From positions 6,696,001 to 6,760,000 of the forward strand of contig NZ_CP046172.1 of the NCBI RefSeq assembly GCF_011801145.1: DNA of 64,000 nucleotides. Direction: 5' to 3'. Made by a program: the position numbers and the translations under genes. The notes below the pieces were generated by a model that ran no database searches, was not told the DNA's origin, and saw only the letters and a program-made list of their open reading frames with translations. How positions within the stretch are numbered: position 1 is the first letter of the stretch; every line of letters begins with the position of its first letter. Positions 28,725-38,070 of this stretch are shown piece by piece. The stretch is from Nocardia arthritidis (GTDB lineage Bacteria > Actinomycetota > Actinomycetes > Mycobacteriales > Mycobacteriaceae).

Positions 28725-29870
28725 GTGAGGATGAAACTTGCGGTGGTAGGGGTCGCAGCTGTGGCGGCAACATCTTGCGGCGTGGCCGATTCGGCCGACG
28801 CGACGGAAGTGGGTCGAGGGCAGGTCGCGACCGCACTGAACGATGCTGTGCGGCTTGGTTTTCCGGGTGCGCAAGCGGTGATCGGCGACAAGGATCGCAC
28901 CTGGACCGTCCACGCGGGCACCGGTGATCTGGCGACGCACAGGCCATTCGCCGACGATGCCAGAGTCCGGATCGGCAGCAATACCAAGACTTTCGTTGCG
29001 ACAGTGCTGTTGCAGCTGGTGGCCGAGGGCAAGGTTGATCTGGATGCACCGGTGGAACGGTATCTACCGGGAGTGGTGCACGGGCCGGGCATCGATGGCA
29101 ATCGCATCAGCATCCGAAACCTGTTACAGCACACCAGTGGATTGCCGGAGTACGCGGCGGAGTTCGGCGAAAAACCCAAGCCAGGGCAGGTCGAGATATT
29201 GAGTGAGCATGCACGATGGTCGACCGCGGATATCACGGAGGTGGTCCGCGACGCGCTCACCGCGCCCGCCGATTTCGAACCCGGCACGCAGTGGGCGTAT
29301 TCGAATACCAATTACGCCCTCGCGGGGATGGTGATCGAAAAGATAACCGGCGCTTCGGTCGGCGCGGAGATCACCCGACGCATCCTCGAACCGCTGGGTC
29401 TGCACGACACCTACTATCCGGATCCCACCGAAACCGATATCCGCGGTCCGCATCCGATCGGCTATACCGAGATCGGTGGCCAACGTGTCGACTACACGAG
29501 CCAGAATATGTCGTTGGCCGGCGCGGCGGGAGCCATCGTCGGAACCGGTGCCGACCTCAACCGGTTCTTCACCGCACTGTTGAACGGAAAGCTGCTGCCA
29601 CCCGCGCAATTGGCGGAAATGCGAAAGGTGAGAACCATCGATGAAAAAGGCGCCATGGCATACGGACTCGGCCTTATGCGGATGTCGACGTCCTGCGGCC
29701 GAGAGGTCTGGGGACACACCGGCGGCACATCCGGCTTCCTGACCTTCGATGGCATCGCCCCGGCCACCGGGCGCGCGGTGACTATCACCTTCAACCAGGA
29801 CTATGTCGACAAAGCGCACTACCCCGCCGGAATCCGCGCACTCGAAACCGCGATCTGCTCCGGACCATAG
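28725..29870 (+). CDS. Serine hydrolase, beta-lactamase / D-Ala-D-Ala carboxypeptidase family
   Basis: 381 residues from GTG 28725 (ATG 28731 is also possible). The N-terminus KLAVVGVAAVAATSCG is a short signal with a possible lipidated Cys. Class-C-type motifs: SNTK (Ser nucleophile and Lys) near residue 86, YSNTNYALAG (the Tyr-x-Asn box) near residue 190, and WGHTGGTSGF (the third KTG-like box as HTG) near residue 328. It probably acts on cell-wall peptides or esters outside the membrane. Beta-lactamase activity is not implied by these motifs alone. Confidence 0.85.
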   Translation: MRMKLAVVGVAAVAATSCGVADSADATEVGRGQVATALNDAVRLGFPGAQAVIGDKDRTWTVHAGTGDLATHRPFADDARVRIGSNTKTFVATVLLQLVAEGKVDLDAPVERYLPGVVHGPGIDGNRISIRNLLQHTSGLPEYAAEFGEKPKPGQVEILSEHARWSTADITEVVRDALTAPADFEPGTQWAYSNTNYALAGMVIEKITGASVGAEITRRILEPLGLHDTYYPDPTETDIRGPHPIGYTEIGGQRVDYTSQNMSLAGAAGAIVGTGADLNRFFTALLNGKLLPPAQLAEMRKVRTIDEKGAMAYGLGLMRMSTSCGREVWGHTGGTSGFLTFDGIAPATGRAVTITFNQDYVDKAHYPAGIRALETAICSGP

Positions 29871-29884
29871 GGCACACAGTTCGA

Positions 29885-30733
29885 TCAGTCCAGGTCAGGG
29901 CCGAGTTCGGGCATATCGCAATCGGTTTGGGCGAGTTCGGCCTTCACGATCGTGTACGCCAACGACTGGCCGAAGCCGCGGCGGGCGAGCATGCCGACGA
30001 GGCGGCGGATGGTTTTGTCACGGTCGAGGTCGCGGGGCAGGGTGCGGAGTTTGCGGCGGACCAGTTCGGTGGCGCGGGCGGATTCGTCGTCGGTGGTGAT
30101 GGCGGCGAGGGCCGCGTCGGCGTCGGCGGGGGCGACGCCCTTGATGCGGAGTTCGCGGGCCAGCGCCTGTTTGCCCTTGCCGGAGAAGGTGTGCCGGGAA
30201 TGCACCCACTGTTCGGCGAAGGCGGCGTCGTCGACGAGTCCGACCTCGGCCATCCGGTCGAGTGCCGCCTCTATCACCTCGGGTTGGAATCCCTTGGCGC
30301 TCAAGCGTTGTGCGAGTTCGGCGCGGCTGCGGGCGCGGACGGCGAGCAGGCGCAGGCACGCCTCCTTTGCCTGCTCGACCGTCCCGCCTCCGGATCCGGC
30401 CGCCACCGGATCCACCCATCGACCGTCGGAAGGTTCGGAATCGGCCGACGGGGAGTCAGGGTTGCGCGCCTCGTTTCGGCGACCTCGTCGGGAACCGGTC
30501 GAGCGCGCCCGCTGCGGATCGGATGCGCTCGACCGAGTTCCCATGATGCCCGGTTCGGCCAAACCACCTTCGGCCGACCGGACTCGTTCCGGTTCCCGCC
30601 CACCCGGCCGTTTTCCGAGGTCATCGGGACGGCCCGCGGCGGAAAGGATTTCATCTAGCCGGCGTCGCATCCGCCCGATCTCGTCGGACCGCTCGACGGC
30701 GGGACGCGGATCGGTGGAACGCCGACTGTGCAT
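29885..30733 (-). CDS. recX: Regulatory protein RecX with long N-terminal extension
   Basis: 282 residues from ATG 30733, 4 bp after the recA stop. The RecX domain occupies about residues 120-275: VEQAKEACLRLLAVRARSRA, then LAQRLSAKGFQPEVIEAALD, GLVDDAAFAEQWVHSR and ARRGFGQSLAYTIVKAEL. RecX binds RecA filaments and restrains them. The first ~115 residues are charged, low-complexity and probably disordered, making this RecX longer than the usual ~170-200; a later start is conceivable. The tail is acidic. Confidence 0.88.
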   Translation of the reverse strand: MHSRRSTDPRPAVERSDEIGRMRRRLDEILSAAGRPDDLGKRPGGREPERVRSAEGGLAEPGIMGTRSSASDPQRARSTGSRRGRRNEARNPDSPSADSEPSDGRWVDPVAAGSGGGTVEQAKEACLRLLAVRARSRAELAQRLSAKGFQPEVIEAALDRMAEVGLVDDAAFAEQWVHSRHTFSGKGKQALARELRIKGVAPADADAALAAITTDDESARATELVRRKLRTLPRDLDRDKTIRRLVGMLARRGFGQSLAYTIVKAELAQTDCDMPELGPDLD

Positions 30734-30737
30734 CGGG

Positions 30738-31781
30738 TCAGAAATCGGCGGGGACCTCGGCGGCGTCGGATGCGGTCACATCGGCGCCGATGCCGAGCTT
30801 CTCCTTGATCTTCTTCTCGATCTCGTCGCGGACGTCGGTGTTCTCCAGCAGGAACTTTCGGGCGTTCTCCTTGCCCTGACCCAGCTGGTCGCCCTCGTAG
30901 GTGTACCAGGAGCCGGACTTGCGGATGAAGCCCTGCTCGACACCCATATCGATGATCGAGCCCTCCTTGGAGATGCCCTGCCCGTACAGGATGTCGAACT
31001 CGGCCTGCTTGAACGGCGGCGACACCTTGTTCTTGACGACCTTGACCCGGGTGCGGTTGCCGACCGCGTCGCTGCCGTCCTTGAGGGTTTCGATGCGGCG
31101 CACGTCGAGGCGCACCGAGGCGTAGAACTTCAGCGCCTTACCACCGGTGGTGGTCTCCGGCGAACCGAACATCACGCCGATCTTCTCGCGCAGCTGGTTG
31201 ATGAAGATGGCGGTGGTGCCGGAGTTGTTGAGCGCGCTGGTCATCTTGCGCAACGCCTGGCTCATCAGGCGGGCCTGCAGACCGACGTGGCTGTCGCCCA
31301 TCTCGCCCTCGATTTCGGCGCGCGGTACCAGCGCGGCCACCGAGTCGATGACGATGATGTCGATCGCGCCGGAGCGGACCAGCATATCGGCGATTTCCAG
31401 GGCCTGCTCACCGGTGTCGGGCTGGGAGACGAGCAGTGCGTCGGTATCGACGCCGAGCTTGCGGGCATAGTCGGGATCGAGCGCGTGCTCGGCGTCGATG
31501 AAGGCGGCGACACCGCCCGCGGCCTGCGCATTGGCCACCGCGTGCAGCGCGACGGTGGTCTTACCCGAGGATTCCGGGCCGTAGATCTCCACGATGCGGC
31601 CGCGCGGCAGGCCGCCGATGCCGAGCGCGACGTCCAGCGCGATGGAACCGGTCGGGATGACCGAGATGGGCTGGCGGGCCTCCTCGCCGAGTCGCATCAC
31701 GGCGCCCTTGCCGAAGCTCTTCTCCACCTGCGCCAGTGCGAGTTCGAGCGCCTTGTCGCGGTCGTACGCCTGTGGTGCCAT
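30738..31781 (-). CDS. recA: Recombinase RecA
   Basis: 347 residues from ATG 31781, with AAGGGGAT upstream; the in-frame start at 31853 is too early. Marks are [20 protein letters not shown], Walker [17 protein letters not shown] near residue 67, [20 protein letters not shown] with the Walker B Asp, and the DNA-binding [20 protein letters not shown]. It catalyses strand exchange and LexA self-cleavage. The frame is continuous, with no intein unlike M. tuberculosis RecA. A LexA box lies ~90 bp upstream. Confidence 0.97.
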   Translation of the reverse strand: MAPQAYDRDKALELALAQVEKSFGKGAVMRLGEEARQPISVIPTGSIALDVALGIGGLPRGRIVEIYGPESSGKTTVALHAVANAQAAGGVAAFIDAEHALDPDYARKLGVDTDALLVSQPDTGEQALEIADMLVRSGAIDIIVIDSVAALVPRAEIEGEMGDSHVGLQARLMSQALRKMTSALNNSGTTAIFINQLREKIGVMFGSPETTTGGKALKFYASVRLDVRRIETLKDGSDAVGNRTRVKVVKNKVSPPFKQAEFDILYGQGISKEGSIIDMGVEQGFIRKSGSWYTYEGDQLGQGKENARKFLLENTDVRDEIEKKIKEKLGIGADVTASDAAEVPADF

Positions 31782-31872
31782 GTGCTGATCCCCTTTTCGA
31801 CGGGTAAGTCTCTCGTTGTGGTTGGCGCTCACACTAGAGGGCGGCACCGACAAGTTCCGGCGACCAGCCTAG

Positions 31873-31888
31873 ACGAACAGGTGTTCGA
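31873..31888 (-). promoter_or_regulatory. LexA (SOS) box upstream of recA
   Basis: On the minus strand the 16-bp sequence TCGAACACCTGTTCGT matches the mycobacterial/actinobacterial SOS consensus TCGAAC-N4-GTTCGA at all but the last base. It lies 91 bp before the recA start, in the right place for LexA repression. Confidence 0.85.
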
Positions 31889-32009
31889 GTCAAGCGACGC
31901 GCCCGGCGACACGCAAACGAGTTCGCGACACCCGGCAATCGCCGCGCTACCGACCGCCGATGCCCGACGAAACCGCTCGGGTTCAACAAGATCGACTACC
32001 GGAATTCGC

Positions 32010-32582
32010 TCAGGCGAGGGACTGACCGGCCGCTCGCAGCTCAGCCAATGCCGCGAGGACATAGGGCGCCAGCGCGGCATCGTGATGGGCTTCCATCCAC
32101 TGGGCGTAGCCCCGTTTGAACGCGAGGACACCCAGCTCACCGACGAGCTGCGCGGCGGGTTCCGACACGCCTCGGGCGACGAGGGCGTCGGCTATCGCCG
32201 CCGCGAGACCGACGCTCTTGAGTGCGTCGCGCTCCTGGAGTTCGACGTTGGCGGCGATCGCGGCCCGCAGACGGGGAGCGAGTTCGCGGTTCATCGGACC
32301 CATCGCGCCCGCCGCGCGCTCCAGGCCGGCCGCGACCGCTTCGAGGGGGGTGGCCCCTTCGGGCGCTGCGGCGATCCCCTCGGTCAGCAACCGACTCAGC
32401 GTCTGCTGCCCGGCCATCAACAGGTCGCGCTTGTCGGGGAAGTATCGGAAGAAGGTGCTCTTGGTGACCCCGGCGCGTTCGGCGATCTGCGTGACAGTCG
32501 TTGCGTCGTATCCCTGTTCGGTGAACAGGTCCACCGCAGCCAATACGAGCCGCTCGCGTGCTCCAGGTTCCCACCGCGCCAT
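32010..32582 (-). CDS. TetR-family transcriptional regulator
   Basis: 190 residues. The HTH is clear: RERLVLAAVDLFTEQGYDAT, TVTQIAERAGVTKSTFFRYF, PDKRDLLMAG. A helical ligand domain ends in a TetR C-terminal pattern FKRGYAQWMEAHHDAALAPY. It is divergent from the epimerase gene, and a near-perfect palindromic operator fills the 85-bp gap, so it almost certainly represses itself and the epimerase. The inducer is unknown. Confidence 0.88.
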   Translation of the reverse strand: MARWEPGARERLVLAAVDLFTEQGYDATTVTQIAERAGVTKSTFFRYFPDKRDLLMAGQQTLSRLLTEGIAAAPEGATPLEAVAAGLERAAGAMGPMNRELAPRLRAAIAANVELQERDALKSVGLAAAIADALVARGVSEPAAQLVGELGVLAFKRGYAQWMEAHHDAALAPYVLAALAELRAAGQSLA

Positions 32583-32597
32583 GCGATCATCGTAAAT

Positions 32598-32650
32598 GAT
32601 GGGACTCTTGTCTCATCACTTTGCTAAGGTGATGAGACAAGAGTCCCATC
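32598..32650. promoter_or_regulatory. TetR operator: perfect 22-bp inverted repeat between divergent genes
   Basis: Arms 32598-32619 and 32629-32650 are exact reverse complements with a 9-base spacer. Each arm holds TGGGACTCTTGTCTCA, itself a partial dyad (GGGAC..GTCTC), so two TetR dimers could bind. It starts 16 bp from the TetR ATG and ends 17 bp before the epimerase ATG. Confidence 0.85.
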
Positions 32651-32667
32651 ACCTCCGAGGAGAGACT

Positions 32668-33552
32668 ATGCACGTCTTCATCACCGGCGGCACCGGCCTG
32701 ATCGGCTCGGCCGTCGTCGCCGAACTGCTCGGCAACGGCCACACCGTCCTCGCGCTCGCTCGCACCGACTCGTCCGCGGCGGCACTCCGGATCGCGGGCG
32801 CCGAACCCGTCCGCGGCGACCTCGCCGATCTGCCCGCCCTCCGCGCGGCCGCCGCCAAGGCCGACGGGGTGATCCACCTGGCCTTCCGTCACGAAGGCTT
32901 CAGCTCCCAGGCCGCCGTCGCGGCGGCGATCGCCGAGGAGAGCGCCGCGCTGGCGGCCATCGGCGCGGAACTCGTCGGCAGCGACCGCCCGTTCGTCACG
33001 GTCTCGGGCACGCCGCCGGTGCCGGGTCGCGTCTCCACCGAGGCCGATCCGCTATCGACCGACGGACTTGTCGGGGGCCGCAGCCGCTCTGTCACGGCAG
33101 TGCTCGAGTTGGCCACGCAGGGCGTCCGGAGCGCGGCGGTCCGCATGCCGCGCACCGTGCACAACGAGGGCAAGGGCGGATTCGCCGGCGTGCTGACCGA
33201 CGCCGCGCGCCGCAACGGCGTGGCCGGATATCCGGGCGACGGCACACAGCGTTGGCCGGCCGTACACGCGCTCGACGCGGCGGTGCTCTTCCGGCTGGTG
33301 CTGGAGAAGGCGCAGGCCGGGACAGCGTGGCATGCCGTGGCCGACGAGGGCGACGCCGTACGGGATATCGCCGCGGTCATCGGTCGCAGACTCGGGCTCC
33401 CGGTGGAATCCGTGCCGCAAGAGATGTTCGGCCCGCTCGGCCCGATCTTCACCACCGACCAGCCCTCCTCGAGCGCCCTTACCCGGGAGACCTTCGGCTG
33501 GCGGCCCGAGCATCCGAGCCTGCTCGACGACTTGGAGAACATCCAGCCCTGA
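32668..33552 (+). CDS. NAD-dependent epimerase/dehydratase (extended SDR)
   Basis: 294 residues from ATG 32668, with GAGGAGAG upstream; the in-frame ATG at 32596 lies inside the operator palindrome. The Rossmann motif TGGTGLIGSAVVAELL is at residues 6-21, followed by GAEPVRGDLADLPAL and AVRMPRTVHNEGKGGF. The Tyr-x3-Lys pair is not evident, as in the atypical SDR (NmrA/NAD-binding) subgroup. The C-terminal part contains FTTDQPSSSALTRETFGWRP. Its substrate is unknown; expression is probably induced by the TetR ligand. Confidence 0.8.
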   Translation: MHVFITGGTGLIGSAVVAELLGNGHTVLALARTDSSAAALRIAGAEPVRGDLADLPALRAAAAKADGVIHLAFRHEGFSSQAAVAAAIAEESAALAAIGAELVGSDRPFVTVSGTPPVPGRVSTEADPLSTDGLVGGRSRSVTAVLELATQGVRSAAVRMPRTVHNEGKGGFAGVLTDAARRNGVAGYPGDGTQRWPAVHALDAAVLFRLVLEKAQAGTAWHAVADEGDAVRDIAAVIGRRLGLPVESVPQEMFGPLGPIFTTDQPSSSALTRETFGWRPEHPSLLDDLENIQP

Positions 33553-33618
33553 CGCGCATCTGTCGGCGGACAATCCCCGCCCGCAGTATGCGGCTCGCGA
33601 GCGCTATCCGCGCCCCAC

Positions 33619-34641
33619 TCACTGCGGAACGAGCGCGATGCGATCGGTGCGCATGAGCGCCTGCTGCTGTTTCAGCAGCCGCAAGGTAGGGGTGACCTCG
33701 ACGTCGGCAATGCCGTCGAGCGGGCCGAGCCGCTCGGTGACGTACCGGTACAGGTGCGCGGTGTCCCGGCAGATGATCGACGCCGTCAGATTGGATGGAC
33801 CGGTGGTCGCCGCGACGAACGCCACCTCCGGATGGGTCGTGACGGCCCGGCCCACCGCGTCGAGCAGGGCTGGGCGCACGTGCAGCCAGATCGTCGCCCG
33901 CACCGTGTATCCCATGCGCTCGGCGGCGAAATCGATATCGAAGTACAGCACCCCGGCCTTCTGCAATTCGGCCATGCGACGCGCGACCCTGGTTGGGCTC
34001 CAACCGGTTTCGGCGGCCAGCTGGGCGTAGGGGGCACGGCCGTCGCGGGCCAGCGCGGCGAGCATCACCTCGTCGCTCGCCGACAGTTCGACCGGCGCGT
34101 CGGGGCCGGTGTCGTCGCGGGGCGCGCGCCGAGGTCCCAACGCCCGCAACTGATCCGGGGTGAGCAGATGCCCGAAGCGCGGCCATTCCTCGTCCATCTC
34201 GAACCGGTGCATCATCTCGTACGCCCGCAGCCCGGTCACCTGGCTGGCCTTGGGAAGTGTGTTGAGCAGCAACCGGTCTCGCTGTTCGATGGTGCGCGGC
34301 CGGATCACACACGTCACCTCGGAACCGGTGGACAGCAGCGAAACCCAGCTCACATCGGGCAGCCGCGCCAGCGCCTCGGCCAGCCGCAGCGCCTTGTCCG
34401 GGGTGGATTGCAGGCGCAGCAACCACCGGGTGCTGCCGAGCGGCACCGCGTTGACCATGCCGCAGATGTGCAGCATGCCGCGCTGCCGCAACGACCGATA
34501 GCGCCGGGCGACGGTCTGTTCGGAGACGCCCAGGATCGATCCGAGCCGGGCGAAGGCGATGCGCGGGTCGGTCACCAGGGCGTGCACGATCTGTTGATCA
34601 AGTAGATCCAATACGGAGGATTCGGACTGAGTCTCGGGCAT
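33619..34641 (-). CDS. Lrp/AsnC-family regulator with two helix-turn-helix domains
   Basis: 340 residues. Two AsnC-type HTH domains are visible: DLLDQQIVHALVTDPRIAFA with GVSEQTVARRYRSLRQRGML at ~12-60, and VMLAALARDGRAPYAQLAAE with TGWSPTRVARRMAELQKAGV at ~190-240. The C-terminal RAM effector domain follows (IWLHVRPALLDAVGRAV, GPSNLTASIICRDTAHLYRY). The doubled arrangement is a known actinobacterial form. It is divergent from the drug-type MFS gene at 34742, which it probably controls. Confidence 0.82.
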   Translation of the reverse strand: MPETQSESSVLDLLDQQIVHALVTDPRIAFARLGSILGVSEQTVARRYRSLRQRGMLHICGMVNAVPLGSTRWLLRLQSTPDKALRLAEALARLPDVSWVSLLSTGSEVTCVIRPRTIEQRDRLLLNTLPKASQVTGLRAYEMMHRFEMDEEWPRFGHLLTPDQLRALGPRRAPRDDTGPDAPVELSASDEVMLAALARDGRAPYAQLAAETGWSPTRVARRMAELQKAGVLYFDIDFAAERMGYTVRATIWLHVRPALLDAVGRAVTTHPEVAFVAATTGPSNLTASIICRDTAHLYRYVTERLGPLDGIADVEVTPTLRLLKQQQALMRTDRIALVPQ

Positions 34642-34741
34642 ATTAGGCGGAATCCAATACCGATCGACGGATGGCTAGGTGGATATTCAAGCATGCCGCA
34701 CGCTTGGCGTCGATATTCTTCACTCGATCTTGGAGGCCACC

Positions 34742-36148
34742 GTGCGGAAATGGCTGCCGCTGTTCGCCGCGTGTCTCGGCACGCTGATGCTGCTCATCGA
34801 CGTCACGATCGTGAACGTCGCGCTGCCCGATATCGCCACCGATCTCGGCACCGGCCTGTCCGGACTGGCCTGGGTGGTCGACGGATACGCACTGGCCCTC
34901 GCGGCGCTGCTGCTCGTATTCGGTTCGCTCGCCGATAGATTCGGCGCCAAACACGTCTATTTGACGGGGCTCGCCGTATTCGCGCTCGCCTCGCTCGCCT
35001 GTGGCGTCGCCGACTCCGCGGCGATTCTCGTTGCCGCGCGGGCACTTCAGGGTATCGGCGGTGCGGCGATGTTCGCGACGACACTGTCGCTGCTGCACGC
35101 GACGTACACCGGGCGCGACCGCGGCGTCGCGTTCGGCGCGTGGGGTGCGGTGTCGGGTGCGGCCGCCGGCGTCGGCGTCGTGCTCGGCGGCGTACTCATC
35201 GACGCGCTCTCGTGGCGCTGGATCTTCTTCGTGAACCTGCCGATCGCGGCCGTGGCGATCGCCTTGTCCGCCATCGTTTTCCGGCCGTCCGCCCGACGGC
35301 GGGACCGGCCGGTGGACCTGGCGGGCATGCTCACCTTCGCGGTATTCGCCACCGCGGTGACCTTCGGCATCATCCGCGGCGGTGAACACGGCTGGGCCGA
35401 CGGCATCGCACTCGCCGGGTTGGGCATCGGCGCGGCCGCCATCGTGCTGTTCGTGATCGTCGAATCCCGTTCCGCCACACCGATGTTCCCGCTTTCGCTG
35501 CTGCGCAATCGGGAGTTCACGGCCACCCTGCTCGCCGCGGCGGGCATGAACTTCGCCGCCTTCGCGTGCAGTCCGCTGGTATCGCTCTGGTTGCAGCAGC
35601 CGCTGCGGCTCAGCGCGCTGCATGCCGGGCTGTCGATGCTTCCGATGGCCGCGACATCGTTCCTGGTGTCCGGCGTATTCGGCAGGTTGCTGCACGATGT
35701 CGGCCCGAAGTGGACGATCGGCGGCGGGTTGGTCGTGACGAGCGCGGGAACCGGCCTGTTGACCGTTATCGACGGCGAATCATCCTGGACCGCACTGATT
35801 CTCGGTTATGTGGTGACCGGGATCGGGATCGGCGTCATCGCGCCGTCGCTGGTGGCGGTCGGCATGGCCGCGGTGGCGCCGCAGCAGAGCGGTATGGCGG
35901 CGGGCGCGGTGAACACCGCACGCCAGCTCGGGCTCGCGCTCGGTGTCGCGGTGCTCGGGACGGTGTTCCGCGAGGTCGCCGGTGCGGAGCACCCGACGGT
36001 GCGCTCCGACTTCGCGGCCGGGCTCGACTGGGCGGTCGCGGTGGCCGCCGCGGTGGGTATTGCGCTGGGGCTCATCGCATTCGGGCTGTTCTCCCGGAAA
36101 CCCGCACCGGAAATGGATACCGCGCCGGACGAAGTCCTCGTCGGCTGA
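34742..36148 (+). CDS. MFS transporter, DHA2 (14-helix drug exporter) family
   Basis: 468 residues from GTG 34742, with TTGGAGGCC upstream. Marks are the first helix with LIDVTIVNVALPDIATDLG (DHA2 motif D), then ALQGIGGAAMFATTLSLLH, the loop FGSLADRFGAKHVYLTG (motif A), and AAGVGVVLGGVLIDALSWRW (motif C). About 14 membrane helices. Such proteins export drugs or amino-acid-like compounds by proton antiport. It is divergent from the Lrp-type regulator. Confidence 0.88.
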   Translation: MRKWLPLFAACLGTLMLLIDVTIVNVALPDIATDLGTGLSGLAWVVDGYALALAALLLVFGSLADRFGAKHVYLTGLAVFALASLACGVADSAAILVAARALQGIGGAAMFATTLSLLHATYTGRDRGVAFGAWGAVSGAAAGVGVVLGGVLIDALSWRWIFFVNLPIAAVAIALSAIVFRPSARRRDRPVDLAGMLTFAVFATAVTFGIIRGGEHGWADGIALAGLGIGAAAIVLFVIVESRSATPMFPLSLLRNREFTATLLAAAGMNFAAFACSPLVSLWLQQPLRLSALHAGLSMLPMAATSFLVSGVFGRLLHDVGPKWTIGGGLVVTSAGTGLLTVIDGESSWTALILGYVVTGIGIGVIAPSLVAVGMAAVAPQQSGMAAGAVNTARQLGLALGVAVLGTVFREVAGAEHPTVRSDFAAGLDWAVAVAAAVGIALGLIAFGLFSRKPAPEMDTAPDEVLVG

Positions 36149-36207
36149 GCCGGATCCGGCGATGGCACCACCCCGCAATGGTGCCATCGCCGTTGCGCGC
36201 CAAGCGA

Positions 36208-36651
36208 TTACTGCTGCGGCAGTACCGCATCCGCCTCGTCCGGGCCGCGCGATCCGAAGATCCGCCGATCGGCCTCGGCGATCGGCACATCGTTGATGCT
36301 GGCCTCGCGGCGCGACATCAGGCCGTCCGGTGCGAATTCCCACTGTTCGTTGCCGTAGCTGCGCCACCACCGCCCGGACTCGTCATGCCATTCGTATTGG
36401 AATCGCACTGCGATCCGGTTGCCCTCGAACGCCCACAGATCCTTACGCAGCGCGTAACCGTTCTCCTTGGCCCACTTCCTGGTCAGGAATTCGACGATCG
36501 CGGCACGGCCGGTGAAGAACTCGTCGCGGTTGCGCCACACCGAATCCGCGGTGTACGCGTCCGCGACCCGCTCGGGATCGCGGGTGTTCCAGGCGTTTTC
36601 GGCGGCACGGACCTTCGCCTTGGCCGATTCGAGGTCGAATGGGGGTCGCAT
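36208..36651 (-). CDS. DUF1348 / SnoaL-like NTF2-fold protein
   Basis: 147 residues from ATG 36651, with AAAGGA upstream. The sequence [40 protein letters not shown] and the late [20 protein letters not shown] match the DUF1348 family of small NTF2-like proteins. Catalytic role unknown. It is the last gene of a VOC-PNPOx-DUF1348 set, 9 bp after the PNPOx stop. Confidence 0.85.
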   Translation of the reverse strand: MRPPFDLESAKAKVRAAENAWNTRDPERVADAYTADSVWRNRDEFFTGRAAIVEFLTRKWAKENGYALRKDLWAFEGNRIAVRFQYEWHDESGRWWRSYGNEQWEFAPDGLMSRREASINDVPIAEADRRIFGSRGPDEADAVLPQQ

Positions 36652-36660
36652 GATTTCCTT

Positions 36661-37545
36661 TCAAGGATTGACCGGTGACAGTTCCGGCCGGGTCCAGCGC
36701 AGCGGATAGGCGTCGCGCAACTCCACCACCTCGCTGATCGTGAAGTCGATCGAGCACTGCGCGCCCGCCGTGAAAGTGTCCGGATCCCAAACCAGTTCGG
36801 CGGTTCCGGTGAGCTGTAGCGCGCCGCCGGACCAGTCCGGGATCAGCAGTCCGCAGCGCGGATCGTCGGCGATATTGCCCAACGTCATGAACATCGAGTT
36901 GCCCCGGTAGTCCGGCCAGCGCAGCCGGGTCGGCGAAAGCACCTGTAGGAAGCCGGGATTCCCGCCGCGGTGCGAGGCGTCGGCATTGCCTTCCGCGTCG
37001 GCGGTGGCCACGAAGAAGGTGTCGGCGGCGCCGATCGCATCCCGCTGGCGAGCGTCGAGTTCGGTGCCGCGCACCGAACTCGGCGGCTGGGCGACGGGCA
37101 GCCGGGATTCGATATCCCGGATCGATATGTATTTCGGGCAGTTCGAGTACACCTGATCGGTGACGATGCGCAGCCCATAGTCCGCGGGTTCGGCGGTGCC
37201 GTTGGCCCGCATTCGCCTGCGCCGCTGCGGTTGCAGCGCGATCATTCCGACGTGAGCCGGCCGAGTAAGGGCCGCCCGCAAGGGATCTCCCGGCACGGGC
37301 CGGGCCGCGATACCGATCGTCCCGGTGTCGACGGCGCGCACGAAACCGGGCGCGCCGGTGAGCTGACTCGCCCACATCCGGCCGTCCGCATCGGCGGCGG
37401 CGAGCACGACCAACCGCTGCTCCGCCAGGAAAAGCGCGGCGACGGGCGGGATTTCGGCCGAGATGATCCGGCCGACCCGCGTCGCCGTATCAGCCTGGCC
37501 CATGCGCCGCTGGACCGCGAGTTCACCAGGGTGGAAGGGTGACAT
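36661..37545 (-). CDS. Pyridoxamine 5'-phosphate oxidase-family flavoprotein
   Basis: 294 residues from ATG 37545, with AGAGG 7 bases upstream; ATG 37578 is an alternative. It holds two split-barrel halves: the N-terminal one with VAALFLAEQRLVVLAAADAD and GRMWASQLTGAPGFVRAVD, the C-terminal one with AADTFFVATADAEGNADASH, RGGNPGFLQV and GNSMFMTLGNIADDPRCGLL. It probably binds FMN or F420. A flavin-dependent oxidation is likely; the substrate is unknown. It lies between the VOC and DUF1348 genes. Confidence 0.82.
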   Translation of the reverse strand: MSPFHPGELAVQRRMGQADTATRVGRIISAEIPPVAALFLAEQRLVVLAAADADGRMWASQLTGAPGFVRAVDTGTIGIAARPVPGDPLRAALTRPAHVGMIALQPQRRRRMRANGTAEPADYGLRIVTDQVYSNCPKYISIRDIESRLPVAQPPSSVRGTELDARQRDAIGAADTFFVATADAEGNADASHRGGNPGFLQVLSPTRLRWPDYRGNSMFMTLGNIADDPRCGLLIPDWSGGALQLTGTAELVWDPDTFTAGAQCSIDFTISEVVELRDAYPLRWTRPELSPVNP

Positions 37546-37603
37546 GGCAAACCTCTTGTCGGGCCGGGCATTCGGCATGCTCTCGAAACAACAAAGCGGC
37601 GGC

Positions 37604-38056
37604 TCAGAAAAATCCGCATGTCGGCGCGTCGCCGCTCGGCGCGGGCGCGGCCTCGGCGCCGGCGGGCGCGTACACCTCCAGCCGGATGCCGTCCGGGTCG
37701 ACGAAGAAGATGCCGCCCGACGCCGCACCCTCGCTGTGCGCGACCACACCGTCGTAGGCGAACCGCACCGACAGCTCACGCAGCGCCGACTCGATCTCGC
37801 GCACCTGGTCCATGGACTCGACCTGGAACGAAAGATGGTGCAGGCCAGGCGTTTCCGTAGCGAACCCGCCGGTGCTCTGCTGCCATAGCGTCAGCATCGG
37901 CGCGCCGCCGAAGCCGAGGAACGCGAAGCGGCGTCCGGCTTCACCGCCCGCCCGCAGTTGTTCGAAACCCAATGCCCGCCGGTAGAACTCGATCGATCGC
38001 TCGAGGTCGGACACATTGAGCCCGACATGTCCGGTGGTGAGTTGCGCGGTGGTCAT
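37604..38056 (-). CDS. VOC superfamily protein (glyoxalase/dioxygenase-like)
   Basis: 150 residues from ATG 38056, with GGGAGG upstream. The two beta-alpha-beta-beta-beta modules begin TGHVGLNVSDLERSIEFYRR and GLHHLSFQVESMDQVREIES. Probable metal ligands are His10, His in LHHLSF and Glu in GIRLEVYAPA. It could be a dioxygenase, lyase or resistance-type binding protein. It heads the operon with PNPOx and DUF1348 genes and faces the CGNR regulator across a palindromic control region. Confidence 0.85.
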   Translation of the reverse strand: MTTAQLTTGHVGLNVSDLERSIEFYRRALGFEQLRAGGEAGRRFAFLGFGGAPMLTLWQQSTGGFATETPGLHHLSFQVESMDQVREIESALRELSVRFAYDGVVAHSEGAASGGIFFVDPDGIRLEVYAPAGAEAAPAPSGDAPTCGFF

Positions 38057-38070
38057 GAACCCTCCCAGGG

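Noticed and set aside
29952..32627. 891-codon plus-strand frame over recX, recA and a TetR gene
   Set aside because: It is antisense to three well-identified genes and crosses the LexA box.
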